From assembly GCF_019456655.1 (NCBI RefSeq), contig NZ_CP080332.1, positions 372,001 to 436,000 on the forward strand: DNA of 64,000 nucleotides, written 5' to 3'. The position numbers were made by a program, and so were the translations under genes. The first letter of the stretch is position 1. Each line of letters begins with the position of its first letter. This document shows positions 49,501 to 58,640 of this stretch, one piece after another. This DNA is from Mycolicibacterium diernhoferi (GTDB taxonomy: Bacteria; Actinomycetota; Actinomycetes; Mycobacteriales; Mycobacteriaceae). Below the pieces are notes generated by a model. It did no database searches and was not told where the DNA came from. It saw nothing but the letters and a program-made list of their open reading frames with translations.

Positions 49501-50696
49501 CACGTCGGCCGTGCCACCGTGCCGGGCAGCGGGATGCGGCCCAGCAGATGCGCCAGACCGAGCGCCAGCGGAAGCCGCAGCAGCGGCTCCAGCTTGTGCA
49601 CATTGCGCAGCGGGGTGCCCTCGGCGTCCAGGAACAACTGCACCTGCGCGGCGATGGGCGAACCCAGCCCGCCCGAGTACCCGACCGCCAGCGCGGTGAT
49701 GCCGACGAACAGGATCAGAATGAGCCGGCCCCGCGCCGGCATGCTCCGCATGGCCAGGCCCGCCAGCCCGGCGGCGGCGACCAGGGTGGTGGCCAGCACC
49801 GCGACCGAACTGGTGACCAACGACGATCCCGCGGTGGCGGTGGGGGCGACATACGGCGTCCAACTGCCGCCGCCGCGCAGCACCTCGGTCAGCGACAGCC
49901 AGCGGGTGGTGACGCCGGAGGATTCGATGAAGTCCAGGAACGGTGGACTGATCCGGCCCAGCATGACCAGGGCCACCGACCACCAGGTGATGGCCAGTGC
50001 GGTACACAGCGCCCACCAGGCGGTGAACCGCCACCACTGCCGGTTGGGGCGGTGCGCGGCCCACCAGATGATCGCGGCCAGACACCCGGTCAGGGTGGCC
50101 ACCGCATTGACCGCGCCCATCAGCGCGACGGCGACCGCCGAGCGGGCGGCCAGCAGCCGGATCCGGTCGTCCCCGCGCATCGCGTAGATGACCGGCAGCA
50201 ACACCCAGGGCGCCAGCATCATCGGCAGGGTCTCCGAGGAGATGGCGCCCAGCGTGGTCAGCACCCGGGGGGACAGCGCGAAGGCGGTCGCCGCGATGAC
50301 CCGCGACGTGGTGCTGCCGATGCCGAGAGCCTCGGCGACCCGCAGCAACCCCCAGAACCCGACGGTGAGCAGCAGCGCCCACCACAGCCGCTGGGTCACC
50401 CACCCCGGCAACCCGAGCACATCGCCGGCCAGGAAGAACGCCCCGTGGGGGAAGAGGTAGCCGTACGCCTGGTTCTGCGCCTGCCCGAAGGGCAGATCGC
50501 TGTTCCACAGGTCGGCGGCGCGCGCCAGGAAGCGCAGCGGATTGGCGGTGAGATCGAGTTTGGTGTCAGGGGCGACGCGGCCGGGATCCTGGCAGAACGC
50601 CAGGATCAGGAATACGGATCCGACCAGCCACAGCCAACGCCGTGACAGGACCTCGGCGAACGGCGCGCCCGGGTCAGGCCCGGTCGCCGTATTCAA
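46488..50696 (-). CDS. aftD: alpha-(1->3)-arabinofuranosyltransferase AftD
   Basis: A 1402-residue GT-C glycosyltransferase that adds arabinofuranose to arabinogalactan and lipoarabinomannan at the outer face of the membrane, using decaprenyl-phospho-arabinose. The N-terminal half is a multi-helix membrane core; DTKLDLTANPLRF in the first loop holds the catalytic acidic residue, and FGQAQNQAYGYLFPHG is highly typical. The C-terminal half is extracytoplasmic and contains beta-sandwich carbohydrate-binding-like modules. The length agrees with Rv0236c. No ATG or GTG precedes the first helix, so TTG 50696 is used; it overlaps the small upstream gene by 23 bp. It is essential in M. tuberculosis. 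Confidence 0.96.
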   Translation of the reverse strand: MNTATGPDPGAPFAEVLSRRWLWLVGSVFLILAFCQDPGRVAPDTKLDLTANPLRFLARAADLWNSDLPFGQAQNQAYGYLFPHGAFFLAGDVLGLPGWVTQRLWWALLLTVGFWGLLRVAEALGIGSTTSRVIAATAFALSPRVLTTLGAISSETLPMMLAPWVLLPVIYAMRGDDRIRLLAARSAVAVALMGAVNAVATLTGCLAAIIWWAAHRPNRQWWRFTAWWALCTALAITWWSVALVMLGRISPPFLDFIESSGVTTRWLSLTEVLRGGGSWTPYVAPTATAGSSLVTSSVAVLATTLVAAAGLAGLAMRSMPARGRLILILFVGITALAVGYSGGLGSPIAAQVQLFLDAEGTPLRNVHKLEPLLRLPLALGLAHLLGRIPLPGTVARPTWVRALAYPERDKRVAVGIVVLTALAAATSLAWTGRLAPPGSFEAIPGYWHDTAAWLDEHNAERGRVLVAPGAPFATQVWGNSHDEPLQVLGHSPWGVRDSIPLTPPETIRALDAVQRLFAAGQPSAGLADTLAQQGISFVVVRNDLDPDTSRSARPILVHRVVDGSPGLTKVAQFGEPVGPGTLEGFVTDSGLRPRYPAVEIYRVENAQPAPYLTDLDAMARVDGAPEALLRLDERRRLNGLQPLGPILLTADAERAGVPAPLVTVTDTPLARETDYGRVDNHSSAIRTPEERRHTFNRVMDYPAGTDPLYARWTGGRISVSSSAADSTALPNVSPSSGPAAAIDADSSTSWVSNSLQTAMGQWMQVDFDHPVTNAAVTITPSATAVGAQVRRIEVSTVNGTTTLRFEEPGKPLSAALPFGETPWMRITAVGTDDGSPGVQFGITDLSVTQYDASGFAHPVALRRTVDVPGPPAGAAVAQWDLGSDLLGRPGCAEAPDGIRCAATMALAPEEQVNMSRTLTVPEAIEVTPTVWVRARQGPRLADLISTPGTTRAFGDSDLIDVLGSAYAATDGDVRTAWTAPQNNVALKKPPTLTVALPEATEVAALRLTPSTSALPAHPTMVAVNLGAGPQVFRLDGDGPHTLALMPTVTDTIELSILDWTDVIDRTALGFDQLKPTGLAEVTVLDAAGAPIAPADPADRARPITLPCGAGPIIGVAGHFIHASVSTTVGALLDNEPIAAKPCRAEPLTLPQGRQELLVSPGEAFFVDGIELAGPRAGDLRPAPMDPAQTGRWAADHREVDVTATDRDRVLVVPESVNTGWVAHTEDGTALQAITVNGWQQGWVVPAGTSGRLTLAFPSNTVYRIGLFGGLALLPLLAVLALLPTRRRVEGIPVSPWAPRPWLAATAACAAGALISGVPGVAVVAAAIGVRYLLRDRDRALQAVTVTTVAGGLIAAGAVLSRGPWRSVDGYVGHSVGVQFLALLSVAMLAASTVSTDRARDEK

Positions 50697-50847
50697 CGCG
50701 GTTGAGCACCGAGGACGCGGGGTCTCCCGACTGCACCGGTGGCTTGGTGTCCTGCTGGACCATCAGCGTCACGCCGAAGATCGCCGCCGCACCCAACAGC
50801 AGGCCGACCACGATGCTTGCCGCAGCGGGCACGACGAACCGTTCCAT
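50674..50847 (-). CDS. small single-span membrane protein (DUF2613, Rv0236A-like)
   Basis: A 57-residue protein: MERFVVPAAASIVVGLLLGA begins a single membrane helix continuing into AIFGVTLMV, followed by a short outside tail QQDTKPPVQSGDPASSVLNR. It overlaps the aftD start by 23 bp and corresponds to Rv0236A. It is probably co-expressed with AftD and may assist its folding or activity, which is inference. ATG 50847. Confidence 0.83.
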   Translation of the reverse strand: MERFVVPAAASIVVGLLLGAAAIFGVTLMVQQDTKPPVQSGDPASSVLNRVEYGDRA

Positions 50848-51009
50848 GTCCGCAAACCTAGCACGACGGAATGTGGCCCTGACGTTGCAGCCGGGGCCCC
50901 GGAGCGGGAGTTCTGGCGCTCGGCGACCTGCCCGGCGCGGGGGCGGTACGCGGCCGGGGGCGTGCCGGTGGACCCGCGGCGCTGGACGGGGCAGCTACTC
51001 TCGAGACCC

Positions 51010-52167
51010 ATGTCGATGTCACGCGCACTCGGTGCCCTGACCGCGCTGTCCGGTCTGCTGCTGGCCTGTTCGCCGGCCCAGACCGATGAGGCGACCGCCC
51101 CACCGGCAGCGGTGAGCAGTGCCGCACCGGTCCCGACCCACGCATCGGTGGACCTGCCGCTGCCCGCTGCCCCGGCGCCCGGCTGCGACATCGCCTCGAT
51201 GTCGACCCGGGACAAGCTGGCCCAGCTGCTGATGGTCGGGGTGACCGGCGCGGCCGACGCCCGCACGGCGGTGACCGAGTACAAGGTCGGCGGCATCATG
51301 ATCGGCAGCTGGACCGATCTGTCGATGCTCGGCGCTCCGCTGGCCGGTATCGCCGCGGACGCGGGCCCGCTGTCGCCGGCGGTCAGCGTCGACGAGGAGG
51401 GCGGCCGGGTGTCCCGGCTGGCCGGTGTGATCGGCAGCCAGCCCTCGGCGCGCCAGCTCGCCCAGACCAAGACCCCTGACGAGGTCTACCAGATCGCCCT
51501 GGAGCGCGGCCGTGCCATGCGTGGCCTCGGCATCACCGTGGACTTCGCGCCGGTGGTCGACGTGACCGGCAACAGTTCCGCGATCGGCGACCGGTCCTTC
51601 GGTGACGACCCGGCGACGGTGACCGAGTACGCCGGCGCCTACGCGCGCGGACTGCGCGACGCCGGGGTGCTGCCGGTGCTCAAGCACTTCCCCGGCCACG
51701 GACGCGCCTCGGGCGACTCGCACACCGGCGCGGTGTCCACGCCGCCGCTGGCCGAGCTGCAGAACGACGACCTGCTCCCGTACCGCACGTTGACCACCCA
51801 GCATCCGGTCGCGGTCATGGTCGGGCACATGCAGGTTCCCGGGCTGACCGGCGGTGAGCAGGCCAGCCTGAGCCCGGCCGCCTACAACCTGCTGCGCGGC
51901 GAGTTCGGCTTCGGCGGTCTGGTCTACACCGACGACCTGTCCAGCATGGCCGCGATCAACCAGCAGTACGGGGTCGCCGCGGCGGTGCTGAAGTCGCTGC
52001 AGGCCGGCGCCGACGTCGCGCTGTGGATCACCACCGCCGAGGTGCCCGCCGTGCTCGACCGCCTGGAGCAGGCCGTCGACGCCGGTGAGCTGCCGTTGTC
52101 CCGGGTGGACGACTCGGTGCGCCGGGTGGCCGCGTCCAAGGGCACTAATCCCAACTGCGGCGGCTGA
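51010..52167 (+). CDS. lpqI: lipoprotein beta-N-acetylglucosaminidase LpqI (GH3)
   Basis: A 385-residue lipoprotein of glycoside hydrolase family 3. The signal ends in LLLACS, giving lipid modification at cysteine 20. The barrel has VDFAPVVDV, the family motif KHFPGHG (H-D dyad loop) and the catalytic aspartate in VYTDDLSSM. LpqI recycles peptidoglycan fragments by removing GlcNAc. Position and length match Rv0237 (388 residues). ATG 51010. The tetR gene follows after 18 bp. Confidence 0.94.
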   Translation: MSMSRALGALTALSGLLLACSPAQTDEATAPPAAVSSAAPVPTHASVDLPLPAAPAPGCDIASMSTRDKLAQLLMVGVTGAADARTAVTEYKVGGIMIGSWTDLSMLGAPLAGIAADAGPLSPAVSVDEEGGRVSRLAGVIGSQPSARQLAQTKTPDEVYQIALERGRAMRGLGITVDFAPVVDVTGNSSAIGDRSFGDDPATVTEYAGAYARGLRDAGVLPVLKHFPGHGRASGDSHTGAVSTPPLAELQNDDLLPYRTLTTQHPVAVMVGHMQVPGLTGGEQASLSPAAYNLLRGEFGFGGLVYTDDLSSMAAINQQYGVAAAVLKSLQAGADVALWITTAEVPAVLDRLEQAVDAGELPLSRVDDSVRRVAASKGTNPNCGG

Positions 52168-52185
52168 TCGCCGTACGCTGATCCG

Positions 52186-52788
52186 ATGGCCGGAGGAACG
52201 AAGCGTCTGCCGCGCGCGGTGCGCGAGCAGCAGATGCTCGACGCCGCCGTGCAGATGTTCTCCATCAACGGCTACCACGAGACGTCGATGGATGCGATCG
52301 CCGCGGAAGCGCAGATCTCCAAGCCGATGCTCTATCTGTACTACGGCTCCAAGGAGGAGCTGTTCGGAGCGTGCCTGGACCGAGAGCTGAACCGCTTCGT
52401 CGAAGAGGTACGCCGCGAGATCGACTTCACGCTGAGCCCGAAGGAGATGCTCACCAACGCCGTTGGCGCATTCCTGGGTTACATCGACAGCCACCGGGCA
52501 TCCTGGATCGTGCTGTACAGCCAGGCCACCAGCTCGCAGGCATTCGCGCACACCGTGCGCGAGGGCCGGGAACGGATCATCGATCTGGTGGGCGGCCTGC
52601 TCCAGTCGGGAACGCGGCACCCGGAACCGGACGCCGATTTCAACATGATGGCGGTCGCCCTGGTGGGGGCCGGCGAGGCCATCGCGGACCGGGTGAGTAC
52701 CGGGGACGCCGACGTGCAGGACGCCACCGACCTGATGATCAACCTGTTCTGGCGCGGTCTGAAGGGCAAACCCAGCGACAAGGGTTAG
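52186..52788 (+). CDS. TetR-family regulator, Rv0238-like
   Basis: A 200-residue TetR repressor with helix-turn-helix MDAIAAEAQISKPMLYLYYGSK and a helical ligand domain. It follows lpqI closely and corresponds to Rv0238. Its target is unknown; the operator TTAC-N6-GTAA at 55045-55058 is a candidate but belongs to the fabG4/fadA2 spacer. It converges on htdX with 51 bp between stops. ATG 52186. Confidence 0.87.
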   Translation: MAGGTKRLPRAVREQQMLDAAVQMFSINGYHETSMDAIAAEAQISKPMLYLYYGSKEELFGACLDRELNRFVEEVRREIDFTLSPKEMLTNAVGAFLGYIDSHRASWIVLYSQATSSQAFAHTVREGRERIIDLVGGLLQSGTRHPEPDADFNMMAVALVGAGEAIADRVSTGDADVQDATDLMINLFWRGLKGKPSDKG

Positions 52789-52839
52789 CTCACCGGGCGC
52801 GCCCCTCGACCGGCGCGGCTGGGAGCCACCGGCACAGTT

Positions 52840-53682
52840 TTAGAGCCGGTTCACCGTCGCCGAAAGGTGCGGATAACCCTTGGTCAGGTGCCGCAGCACC
52901 AGTTCCCAGCCGTTGTCGCGTGCGTCCACGTAGAGGCCCGCGCGGGCCGGCAGCAGCACCGGCTTGCCGAACCGCACCGAGTACTCGACGGCGTCGGGCA
53001 GCTGACCCTCGATGTTGCCCAGCGCAGCTGCGGCACTGAACATTCCGTGCGCGATCGCGGTCGGGAAGCCGAACAGCTTGGCGCCCAGCGTGCTGGTGTG
53101 GATCGGATTGTGGTCCCCGCCGATGGACGCATAGGACCGGATCTGGGCCGCCGAGAAGCTCAGCACCGCATTGGGCGGCGGGAGCTTGCGCTGTTTGGGC
53201 GGTTCCGGGCGCGGCTCATCGGACAGGCTGGTGCGCTGCTGGTGCAGGAAGGTGGTGACCTGATGCCAGGCCAGGTCGTGGCCGACCTTGATATCGGTGA
53301 CCAGATCCACCAGCAGCCCCTTGCGGTGCTCGCGCAGGTTCTCCGCGTGCACCGACACGTCGAGCACATCGCTGACGGTGATCGGCCGGTACTGGGTGAT
53401 GCGGTTCTCGGTGTGCACCGAACCCATTGCGGCAAAGGGGAAATCGAACGAGGTGGCCAGCGACATCATGGTCGGGAAGGTCAGCGCGAACGGGTACGTC
53501 AACGGCACGGTGTCGTCGAAGCGCAGGCCGGTCACCCCCGCGTAGGCGGCCACGTTGGCCGGGTCGATCCGGAGTTCGGGTACGTGCACCGTGCGGTCGG
53601 GCAGGCCGCCCGCACGCGGGATGAACGGCAACGCGCCGGCGACCGCCCGCGCCATGTTCCGCAGACCGTTGGGCTGAGACAT
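52840..53682 (-). CDS. htdX: 3-hydroxyacyl-thioester dehydratase HtdX
   Basis: A 280-residue double-hotdog MaoC dehydratase that removes water from 3-hydroxyacyl-CoA/ACP. The hydratase-2 motif region is ASIGGDHNPIHTS, with aspartate and histidine in the catalytic arrangement, followed by FGFPTAIAHGMFS. It matches Rv0241c. ATG 53682 shares one base with the fabG4 stop (TGATG). With FabG4 (reductase) and the divergent FadA2 (thiolase) it provides three of the four steps of a beta-oxidation-type or reverse cycle. Confidence 0.93.
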   Translation of the reverse strand: MSQPNGLRNMARAVAGALPFIPRAGGLPDRTVHVPELRIDPANVAAYAGVTGLRFDDTVPLTYPFALTFPTMMSLATSFDFPFAAMGSVHTENRITQYRPITVSDVLDVSVHAENLREHRKGLLVDLVTDIKVGHDLAWHQVTTFLHQQRTSLSDEPRPEPPKQRKLPPPNAVLSFSAAQIRSYASIGGDHNPIHTSTLGAKLFGFPTAIAHGMFSAAAALGNIEGQLPDAVEYSVRFGKPVLLPARAGLYVDARDNGWELVLRHLTKGYPHLSATVNRL

Positions 53683-55034
53683 CAGGCCCCCAGCAGGGCT
53701 TGGCCGCAGACCCGGATCGTGTTGCCCGTCACGGCATTCGATGCCGGGCTGGCGAAGTAGGCGATGGTCTCGGCGACGTCGACCGGTTGCCCGCCCTGGA
53801 ACAGTGAGTTGAGCCGGCGGCCCACCTCACGGGTGGCCAGCGGGATCGCCTCGGTCATCTTGGTCTCGATGAACCCGGGGGCGACCGCGTTGATGGTGAT
53901 GTTCTTCTCGGCCAGGGTCGGCGCGAGCGCCTCGACGATGCCGATCATGCCGGCCTTGGTGGCCGCGTAGTTGGTCTGGCCGCGATTGCCCGCGATGCCG
54001 GCCATCGAGGACAACCCGATCACCCGGCCACCCTCGCCGAGCGCCCCCGCGGCCACCAGGCCTTCGGTAAGGGTCAGCGGCGCAACGAGATTGACCGCGA
54101 TCACCGAGTCCCAGCGGGACTCGTCCATATTGGCCAGCAGTTTGTCGCGGGTGATGCCGGCGTTGTTGACCAGGACGTCGAGCTTGCCTGTGTGGTGCTC
54201 GGCGAGGTGCTTGACGATCTGGTCCACCGCATCCGCGGCGGTGACGTCCAGGGCCAGCGCCGTGCCGCCCACCTTCTCGGCGGTCTCCCGCAGCGCCTCC
54301 TCGGCGGCGGGGACGTCGACGGCCACCACGGCGGCACCGTCGCGGGCGAAGACCTCGGCGATGGTGGCGCCGATGCCGCGGGCCGCGCCGGTCACCACGG
54401 CGACCTTGCCGGCCAGCGGCGTGTCCCAGTCGGCGGGTGCCTGCGCGTCGGCGGCGCCCACCCGGAACACCTGACCGTCGACGAAGGCCGACTTGCCGGA
54501 CAGGATGAAGCGCAGCGTCGACTCCAGTCCGGACACCCCGGCGGCGGCGTCGGGGGACAGGTACACCAGCGACACCGTCGCGCCGTGGCGCAGTTCCTTG
54601 CCGAGCGAGCGGGTGAAGCCCTCCAGCGCGCGCTGCACGATGTGCTCGTGGGCGGCAGCGGTATCCGACGGGGTGGTGCCGACGACGATCACCCGGCCGC
54701 ACGGCCCGAGGTTGCGCAGCACCGGGGTGAAGAACTCGTAGAGCGCCTTGAGCCCGGCCGGTTCGGTGATGTCGGTGGCGTCGAACACCAAACCGCCGAA
54801 CGAGTCGGCCCACCGCCCGCCGATGTTGGCCGAGACGACGTCGTAGTCGTCGGCCAGGGCGGCGCGCAGCGGTTCGACGACCCGCCCGGTGCCACCGATC
54901 AGCAACGATCCGGCCAGCGCCGGTTGGCCGGGCCGGTAGCGGCGGAGTTCCTCGGGCTGCGGGATGCCGAGTTGTTTGGCCAGGAACGATCCGGGCCCGG
55001 AATTGACCACTTGGGAGAACAGGTCGGAAGCCAT
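53682..55034 (-). CDS. fabG4: 3-oxoacyl-(acyl carrier protein) reductase FabG4
   Basis: A 450-residue high-molecular-weight FabG. The first 200 residues form a flavodoxin-like domain without a bound-flavin signature, and from about 210 comes a classical SDR domain: [27 protein letters not shown], and [22 protein letters not shown] (serine, tyrosine, lysine). It uses NADH to reduce 3-oxoacyl-CoA and corresponds to Rv0242c. ATG 55034 ([10 protein letters not shown]). It is divergent from fadA2 with only 46 bp between start codons, where a TTAC-N6-GTAA operator sits. Confidence 0.95.
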   Translation of the reverse strand: MASDLFSQVVNSGPGSFLAKQLGIPQPEELRRYRPGQPALAGSLLIGGTGRVVEPLRAALADDYDVVSANIGGRWADSFGGLVFDATDITEPAGLKALYEFFTPVLRNLGPCGRVIVVGTTPSDTAAAHEHIVQRALEGFTRSLGKELRHGATVSLVYLSPDAAAGVSGLESTLRFILSGKSAFVDGQVFRVGAADAQAPADWDTPLAGKVAVVTGAARGIGATIAEVFARDGAAVVAVDVPAAEEALRETAEKVGGTALALDVTAADAVDQIVKHLAEHHTGKLDVLVNNAGITRDKLLANMDESRWDSVIAVNLVAPLTLTEGLVAAGALGEGGRVIGLSSMAGIAGNRGQTNYAATKAGMIGIVEALAPTLAEKNITINAVAPGFIETKMTEAIPLATREVGRRLNSLFQGGQPVDVAETIAYFASPASNAVTGNTIRVCGQALLGA

Positions 55035-55043
55035 GGGGACTAA

Positions 55044-55059
55044 CTTACTCCAGAGTAAG
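55044..55059. promoter_or_regulatory. shared operator in the fabG4/fadA2 spacer
   Basis: CTTACTC-CA-GAGTAAG is a perfect 7-2-7 inverted repeat containing TTAC-N6-GTAA (55045-55058). In a 46 bp spacer between two start codons a single site must influence both directions. The same TTAC-N6-GTAA element is found before fadE5. Confidence 0.65.
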
Positions 55060-55080
55060 GTCTGCGGGTAACCTAGGGGC

Positions 55081-56388
55081 ATGGCCAATACGAATGCTCG
55101 CGTCGCCGTGCTCGGCGGAAACCGGATCCCGTTCGTTCGCTCCGACGGCGCCTACGCGAATGCCTCCAATCAAGACATGTTCACCGCGGTCCTCGACGGG
55201 CTCGCCGACCGCTTCGGGTTGCGCGGCGAGAAACTCGACGCGGTCATCGGCGGCGCGGTGCTCAAGCACAGCCGCGACTTCAACCTCATGCGCGAAAGCG
55301 TGCTGGGCAGCTCGCTGTCCCCCTACACCCCGGCCTTCGATCTGCAGCAGGCCTGCGGCACCGGGCTGCAGGCCGCCATCGCCGCCGCCGACGGCATCGC
55401 CCGCGGCCGGTACCGGGTGGCCGCCGCCGGTGGTGTGGACACCACCTCCGATGCGCCCATCGCCTTCGGCGACGACCTGCGCGGCGTGCTGCTGAGCCTG
55501 CGCCGCTCCAAGTCGAACCTCGACCGGCTCAAGCTGGTCGGCAAGCTGCCCGCCGCCCTCGGCGTCGAGATCCCGACCAACGGTGAGCCCCGCACCGGGC
55601 TGTCGATGGGCGAGCACGCCGCCATCACCGCCAAGCAGATGGGCATCAAGCGCGTCGACCAGGACGAGCTGGCCGCCGCCAGTCACCGCAACATGGCCGC
55701 CGCCTACGACCGCGGCTTCTTCGACGACCTGGTCACCCCGTTCCTGGGCGTCTACCGGGACAACAACCTGCGACCCGACTCGTCGGCCGAGAAGCTCGCC
55801 AGGCTCAAGCCGGTCTTCGGGGTCCGCAACGGCGACGCGACGATGACCGCGGGCAACTCCACGCCGCTGACCGACGGCGCGTCGGTGGCCCTGCTGGCGA
55901 GCGAGGAGTGGGCCGCCGAGCACGACATCCCGGTGTTGGCCTACTTCGTCGACGGGGAGACCGCCGCGGTGGATTACGTCAACGGCCCCGACGGGCTGTT
56001 GATGGCGCCGACCTATGCGGTGCCCCGGCTGCTCGCCCGCAACGGCCTGACCCTGCAGGACTTCGACTTCTACGAGATCCACGAGGCGTTCGCCTCGGTG
56101 GTGCTGGCGACGCTCGCGGCCTGGGAGTCCGAGGACTACTGCAAGGACCGGCTCGGGCTGGACAAGCCGCTGGGGGCCATCGACCGCAGCAAGCTCAACG
56201 TCAACGGTTCCTCGCTGGCCGCCGGGCACCCGTTCGCCGCGACCGGTGGGCGCATCGTGGCCCAGCTGGCCAAGCAGCTCAAGCAGCGGAGGGAAGAACT
56301 GGGAACGGGGTCCGGTCAGCCGGTGCGCGGCCTGATCTCCATCTGCGCCGCAGGTGGGCAGGGCGTGACGGCCATCCTCGAAGCCTGA
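55081..56388 (+). CDS. fadA2: acetyl-CoA acyltransferase (thiolase) FadA2
   Basis: A 435-residue thiolase, one of the last steps of fatty-acid beta-oxidation. The nucleophilic cysteine is in QQACGTGLQ (about residue 95), the histidine of the second block in YEIHEAFAS, and the last block is [11 protein letters not shown] with SICAAGGQG carrying the final catalytic cysteine. It is the ortholog of Rv0243. ATG 55081; a weak AG-rich site precedes. It ends before the TDT transporter gene and is followed by an intrinsic terminator. Confidence 0.95.
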   Translation: MANTNARVAVLGGNRIPFVRSDGAYANASNQDMFTAVLDGLADRFGLRGEKLDAVIGGAVLKHSRDFNLMRESVLGSSLSPYTPAFDLQQACGTGLQAAIAAADGIARGRYRVAAAGGVDTTSDAPIAFGDDLRGVLLSLRRSKSNLDRLKLVGKLPAALGVEIPTNGEPRTGLSMGEHAAITAKQMGIKRVDQDELAAASHRNMAAAYDRGFFDDLVTPFLGVYRDNNLRPDSSAEKLARLKPVFGVRNGDATMTAGNSTPLTDGASVALLASEEWAAEHDIPVLAYFVDGETAAVDYVNGPDGLLMAPTYAVPRLLARNGLTLQDFDFYEIHEAFASVVLATLAAWESEDYCKDRLGLDKPLGAIDRSKLNVNGSSLAAGHPFAATGGRIVAQLAKQLKQRREELGTGSGQPVRGLISICAAGGQGVTAILEA

Positions 56389-56418
56389 CCGCCGATCTCG
56401 GCGGGGGCGTACAGGCCC

Positions 56419-56433
56419 CGGAAAAATTTTCCG
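56419..56433. repeat. A/T-cored inverted repeat plus direct TTTTCCG copies
   Basis: CGGAAAA-A-TTTTCCG is a 7-1-7 inverted repeat 30 bp after fadA2, with a second TTTTCCG at 56441-56447. Its low GC stands out. It may be a protein-binding site or part of a terminator array. Confidence 0.35.
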
Positions 56434-56488
56434 AAGAAACTTTTCCGATCCGTGTAACGCCCCGCGGAGCACCGCCGATACATGGGAT

Positions 56489-56536
56489 AGCCCCGTGTTG
56501 CCGTCTGACCCCCCGACCCGACGGCAACACGGGGCT
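56489..56536. terminator. intrinsic terminator between fadA2 and TDT gene
   Basis: A perfect 16 bp stem AGCCCCGTGTTGCCGT (56489-56504) with ACGGCAACACGGGGCT (56521-56536) and a 16-base loop, followed on the plus strand by CTTTACTTTC. It ends fadA2 and, reading the other way, follows the TDT stop by two bases. Confidence 0.8.
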
Positions 56537-56538
56537 CT

Positions 56539-57663
56539 TTACTTTCTCGGCTGGGTTCTCGCGTCCTTGGACGCGGTGATCGGCGACGAGCCGGGCGGAG
56601 CGAACAGACTGCCCGCCACACTCCCGCGGGCGGTACGCACCGCGACCAGCGCCCAGGTGCACAGCAGTCCGCAGTAGGCGGCGATCGCGGCGACCTCGAA
56701 GGCGGGCAGCCCGGTGTGCAGCGCCAGCTGGGTGGTGCCGGTGACGAACGTCCCGACCGGGAAGGTCAGGCTCCACCAGGTCAACGCGAACGGCATACCG
56801 CGACGCAGGGTGCGGATGGTCAGGGCCGAGGCCAGCATGATCCACAGCACGCTGAAACCCCAGACCGGCACCCCGAACAGCACCGCGAAGATGCCCATCC
56901 CGGCGGCCAGGTCCGCGGGGACGGCCAGGTGCGCCTCGGTGGCCAGCAGCCCGGCGACTGTCACCGACTGGCCCAGCGGGCCGAGCACGATCCACAGCGT
57001 GGGGACGCGCGCGGTCCCCGAGGTGCCGTACAGCGCCAGCCGGCTCCAGATCATCGTGATGATGATCAAGGCGGCGATCAGCGACAGCCCGAACATCGCC
57101 AGACAGCCGTAGAACATCGTGGTCCGGCCGGTGCCCGGCGCCATGTGTGGAATCAGCATCGCGCCCGAGGCGGCGGACACCATCGGCGGTACGACCGGCA
57201 TCAACCACCCACCGAACGCGGCGTCCGGTCCCACGTTGAGCTGGGTGAACATCAGGTACGGGATGGACACCGCGGTGTAGAGCCCGCCGATGGTGCCCGC
57301 CGACCACAGCACCCAGTTGATGTCGACGGCCAGGCTCTGCCCGATCAGGTCCTTGCCGACGAGCATGGTGCCCGAGCCGACCGTGATCAGCGCCATCGGC
57401 GCCGCCCCGTAGAAGTGCGCCATCTGCGGGTTGCGGGCGTGCCCGCGGGCCACCGTCGGGTGCCGGAACCACTGCGCGCTGACCGCGACGATCAGCACCA
57501 CCAACAGCGCCGCGGCGGCCACCCAGACGATCTCGGTGAACACCCGCAGGCCCGGCGGCTGTAGCGGCAGGGTGGCCCCGGCGACCGCGATGATCCCGGT
57601 GCCCATCACCGAGGAAAACCAGTTCGGGCCGAAGTTTCCCAGTCGTGTTCCGGTTTCGGTCAT
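56539..57663 (-). CDS. SLAC1/TDT-family membrane transporter
   Basis: A 374-residue integral membrane protein with about ten helices, of the tellurite-resistance/dicarboxylate transporter (TehA, SLAC1) family. NFGPNWFSSVMGTGIIAVAG is the family opening and PPMVSAASGAMLIPHM a central pore helix. Such channels move organic acids or small anions; the substrate here is unknown. ATG 57663 is the start, 15-24 bp from the divergent luciferase-like gene. This gene is not in the corresponding M. tuberculosis order as I recall it, so it is an insertion relative to that genome. Confidence 0.84.
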   Translation of the reverse strand: MTETGTRLGNFGPNWFSSVMGTGIIAVAGATLPLQPPGLRVFTEIVWVAAAALLVVLIVAVSAQWFRHPTVARGHARNPQMAHFYGAAPMALITVGSGTMLVGKDLIGQSLAVDINWVLWSAGTIGGLYTAVSIPYLMFTQLNVGPDAAFGGWLMPVVPPMVSAASGAMLIPHMAPGTGRTTMFYGCLAMFGLSLIAALIIITMIWSRLALYGTSGTARVPTLWIVLGPLGQSVTVAGLLATEAHLAVPADLAAGMGIFAVLFGVPVWGFSVLWIMLASALTIRTLRRGMPFALTWWSLTFPVGTFVTGTTQLALHTGLPAFEVAAIAAYCGLLCTWALVAVRTARGSVAGSLFAPPGSSPITASKDARTQPRK

Positions 57664-57687
57664 GCTCGTCCGGGCATCATGATTGGC

Positions 57688-58629
57688 ATGCAGATCAGCA
57701 TCCTGGGTTCCCTCGCCGGTTCGGCGACAGACCCCCTCATCGATCGTGTCGTGTCGGACTTCGCGCGCTACCGCGACGAGGGCTTCCGTCGGATCTGGAT
57801 GACGCAGATGCCGTACGAGCCGGATCTGCTGACCGTGCTCGCGGTGGCGATGCGCGAGGTGGACACCATCGAGGTGGGCACCGGGGTGGTGCCGATCCAG
57901 AACCAGCATCCGATGCAGCTGGCGCAGCGTGCGCTGACGCTCAACCTCGTTGCCGGGGGCCGTTTCACGCTCGGGGTGGGGATGACGCATGCCGCGGTCA
58001 CCGAGGGCATGTGGGGCATCCCGTGGGATCGACCGGTGCGGCGGCTCAACGAGTACCTGGACGGGCTGCTGCCGCTGCTGGCCGGCCAACCGGCGGACGC
58101 CCCCGGCGAGATCTACACGACGCGCGGCGCCCTGCAGATCCCGGGTGCGCCGCAGCCCGATGTCTACATCGCCGCGCTGGGCCCGCAGTTGCTCAAGATC
58201 GCCGGCCGGCGCACTGCGGGCACCGTCACCTGGATGACCGGGCCCAAGACGCTCGCCGAGCACGTCGCTCCCACGCTGCGGGCCGCGGCGGGCGGGCGGT
58301 CCGTGCGGGTGGTGGCGGCGCTGCCGGTCAGCGTCACCGACGACGTCGACGGGGCGCGGGCCCAGGCCGCCGAACAGTTCGCGATGTACGGGCAGCTGCC
58401 CTCGTATCGCGCCATGCTCGACCGGGAGGGCTACGCCGGGCCCGACGAGGCCGCCCTGATCGGGGACGAGCAGACCGTGACCGCCCGCCTCGATGAGCTG
58501 CGCGCCGCCGGAGTGCATGAGTACGTGGGCGTCGTTTTCGACCGATCGCCCGAGGTCAGAGACCGGACAAGGGCGTTGCTGCGCGATCAGGACCGGGACT
58601 TGGAAAGTGCGGAAAAACCTCTGGTGTGA
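57688..58629 (+). CDS. LLM-class (F420-dependent type) oxidoreductase
   Basis: A 313-residue TIM-barrel protein of the luciferase-like monooxygenase superfamily. MQISILGSLAG at the start, IEVGTGVVPIQNQHPMQLAQ (barrel strand and N-terminal pattern of F420 enzymes) and AGGRFTLGVGMTHA are typical. The cofactor could be F420 or FMN. ATG 57688 is preferred because it restores the short family N-terminus; ATG 57679 adds three residues. The stop codon lies inside a perfect CRP-type palindrome (58625-58640). Confidence 0.82.
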   Translation: MQISILGSLAGSATDPLIDRVVSDFARYRDEGFRRIWMTQMPYEPDLLTVLAVAMREVDTIEVGTGVVPIQNQHPMQLAQRALTLNLVAGGRFTLGVGMTHAAVTEGMWGIPWDRPVRRLNEYLDGLLPLLAGQPADAPGEIYTTRGALQIPGAPQPDVYIAALGPQLLKIAGRRTAGTVTWMTGPKTLAEHVAPTLRAAAGGRSVRVVAALPVSVTDDVDGARAQAAEQFAMYGQLPSYRAMLDREGYAGPDEAALIGDEQTVTARLDELRAAGVHEYVGVVFDRSPEVRDRTRALLRDQDRDLESAEKPLV

Positions 58630-58640
58630 TCATGATCACA
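58625..58640. promoter_or_regulatory. perfect CRP-type site
   Basis: TGTGATCATGATCACA is a fully symmetrical TGTGA-N6-TCACA, the consensus for the mycobacterial cAMP receptor protein. It overlaps the stop of the oxidoreductase gene and precedes a -10-like TACAGT (58645-58650) for the structured RNA. Confidence 0.7.
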
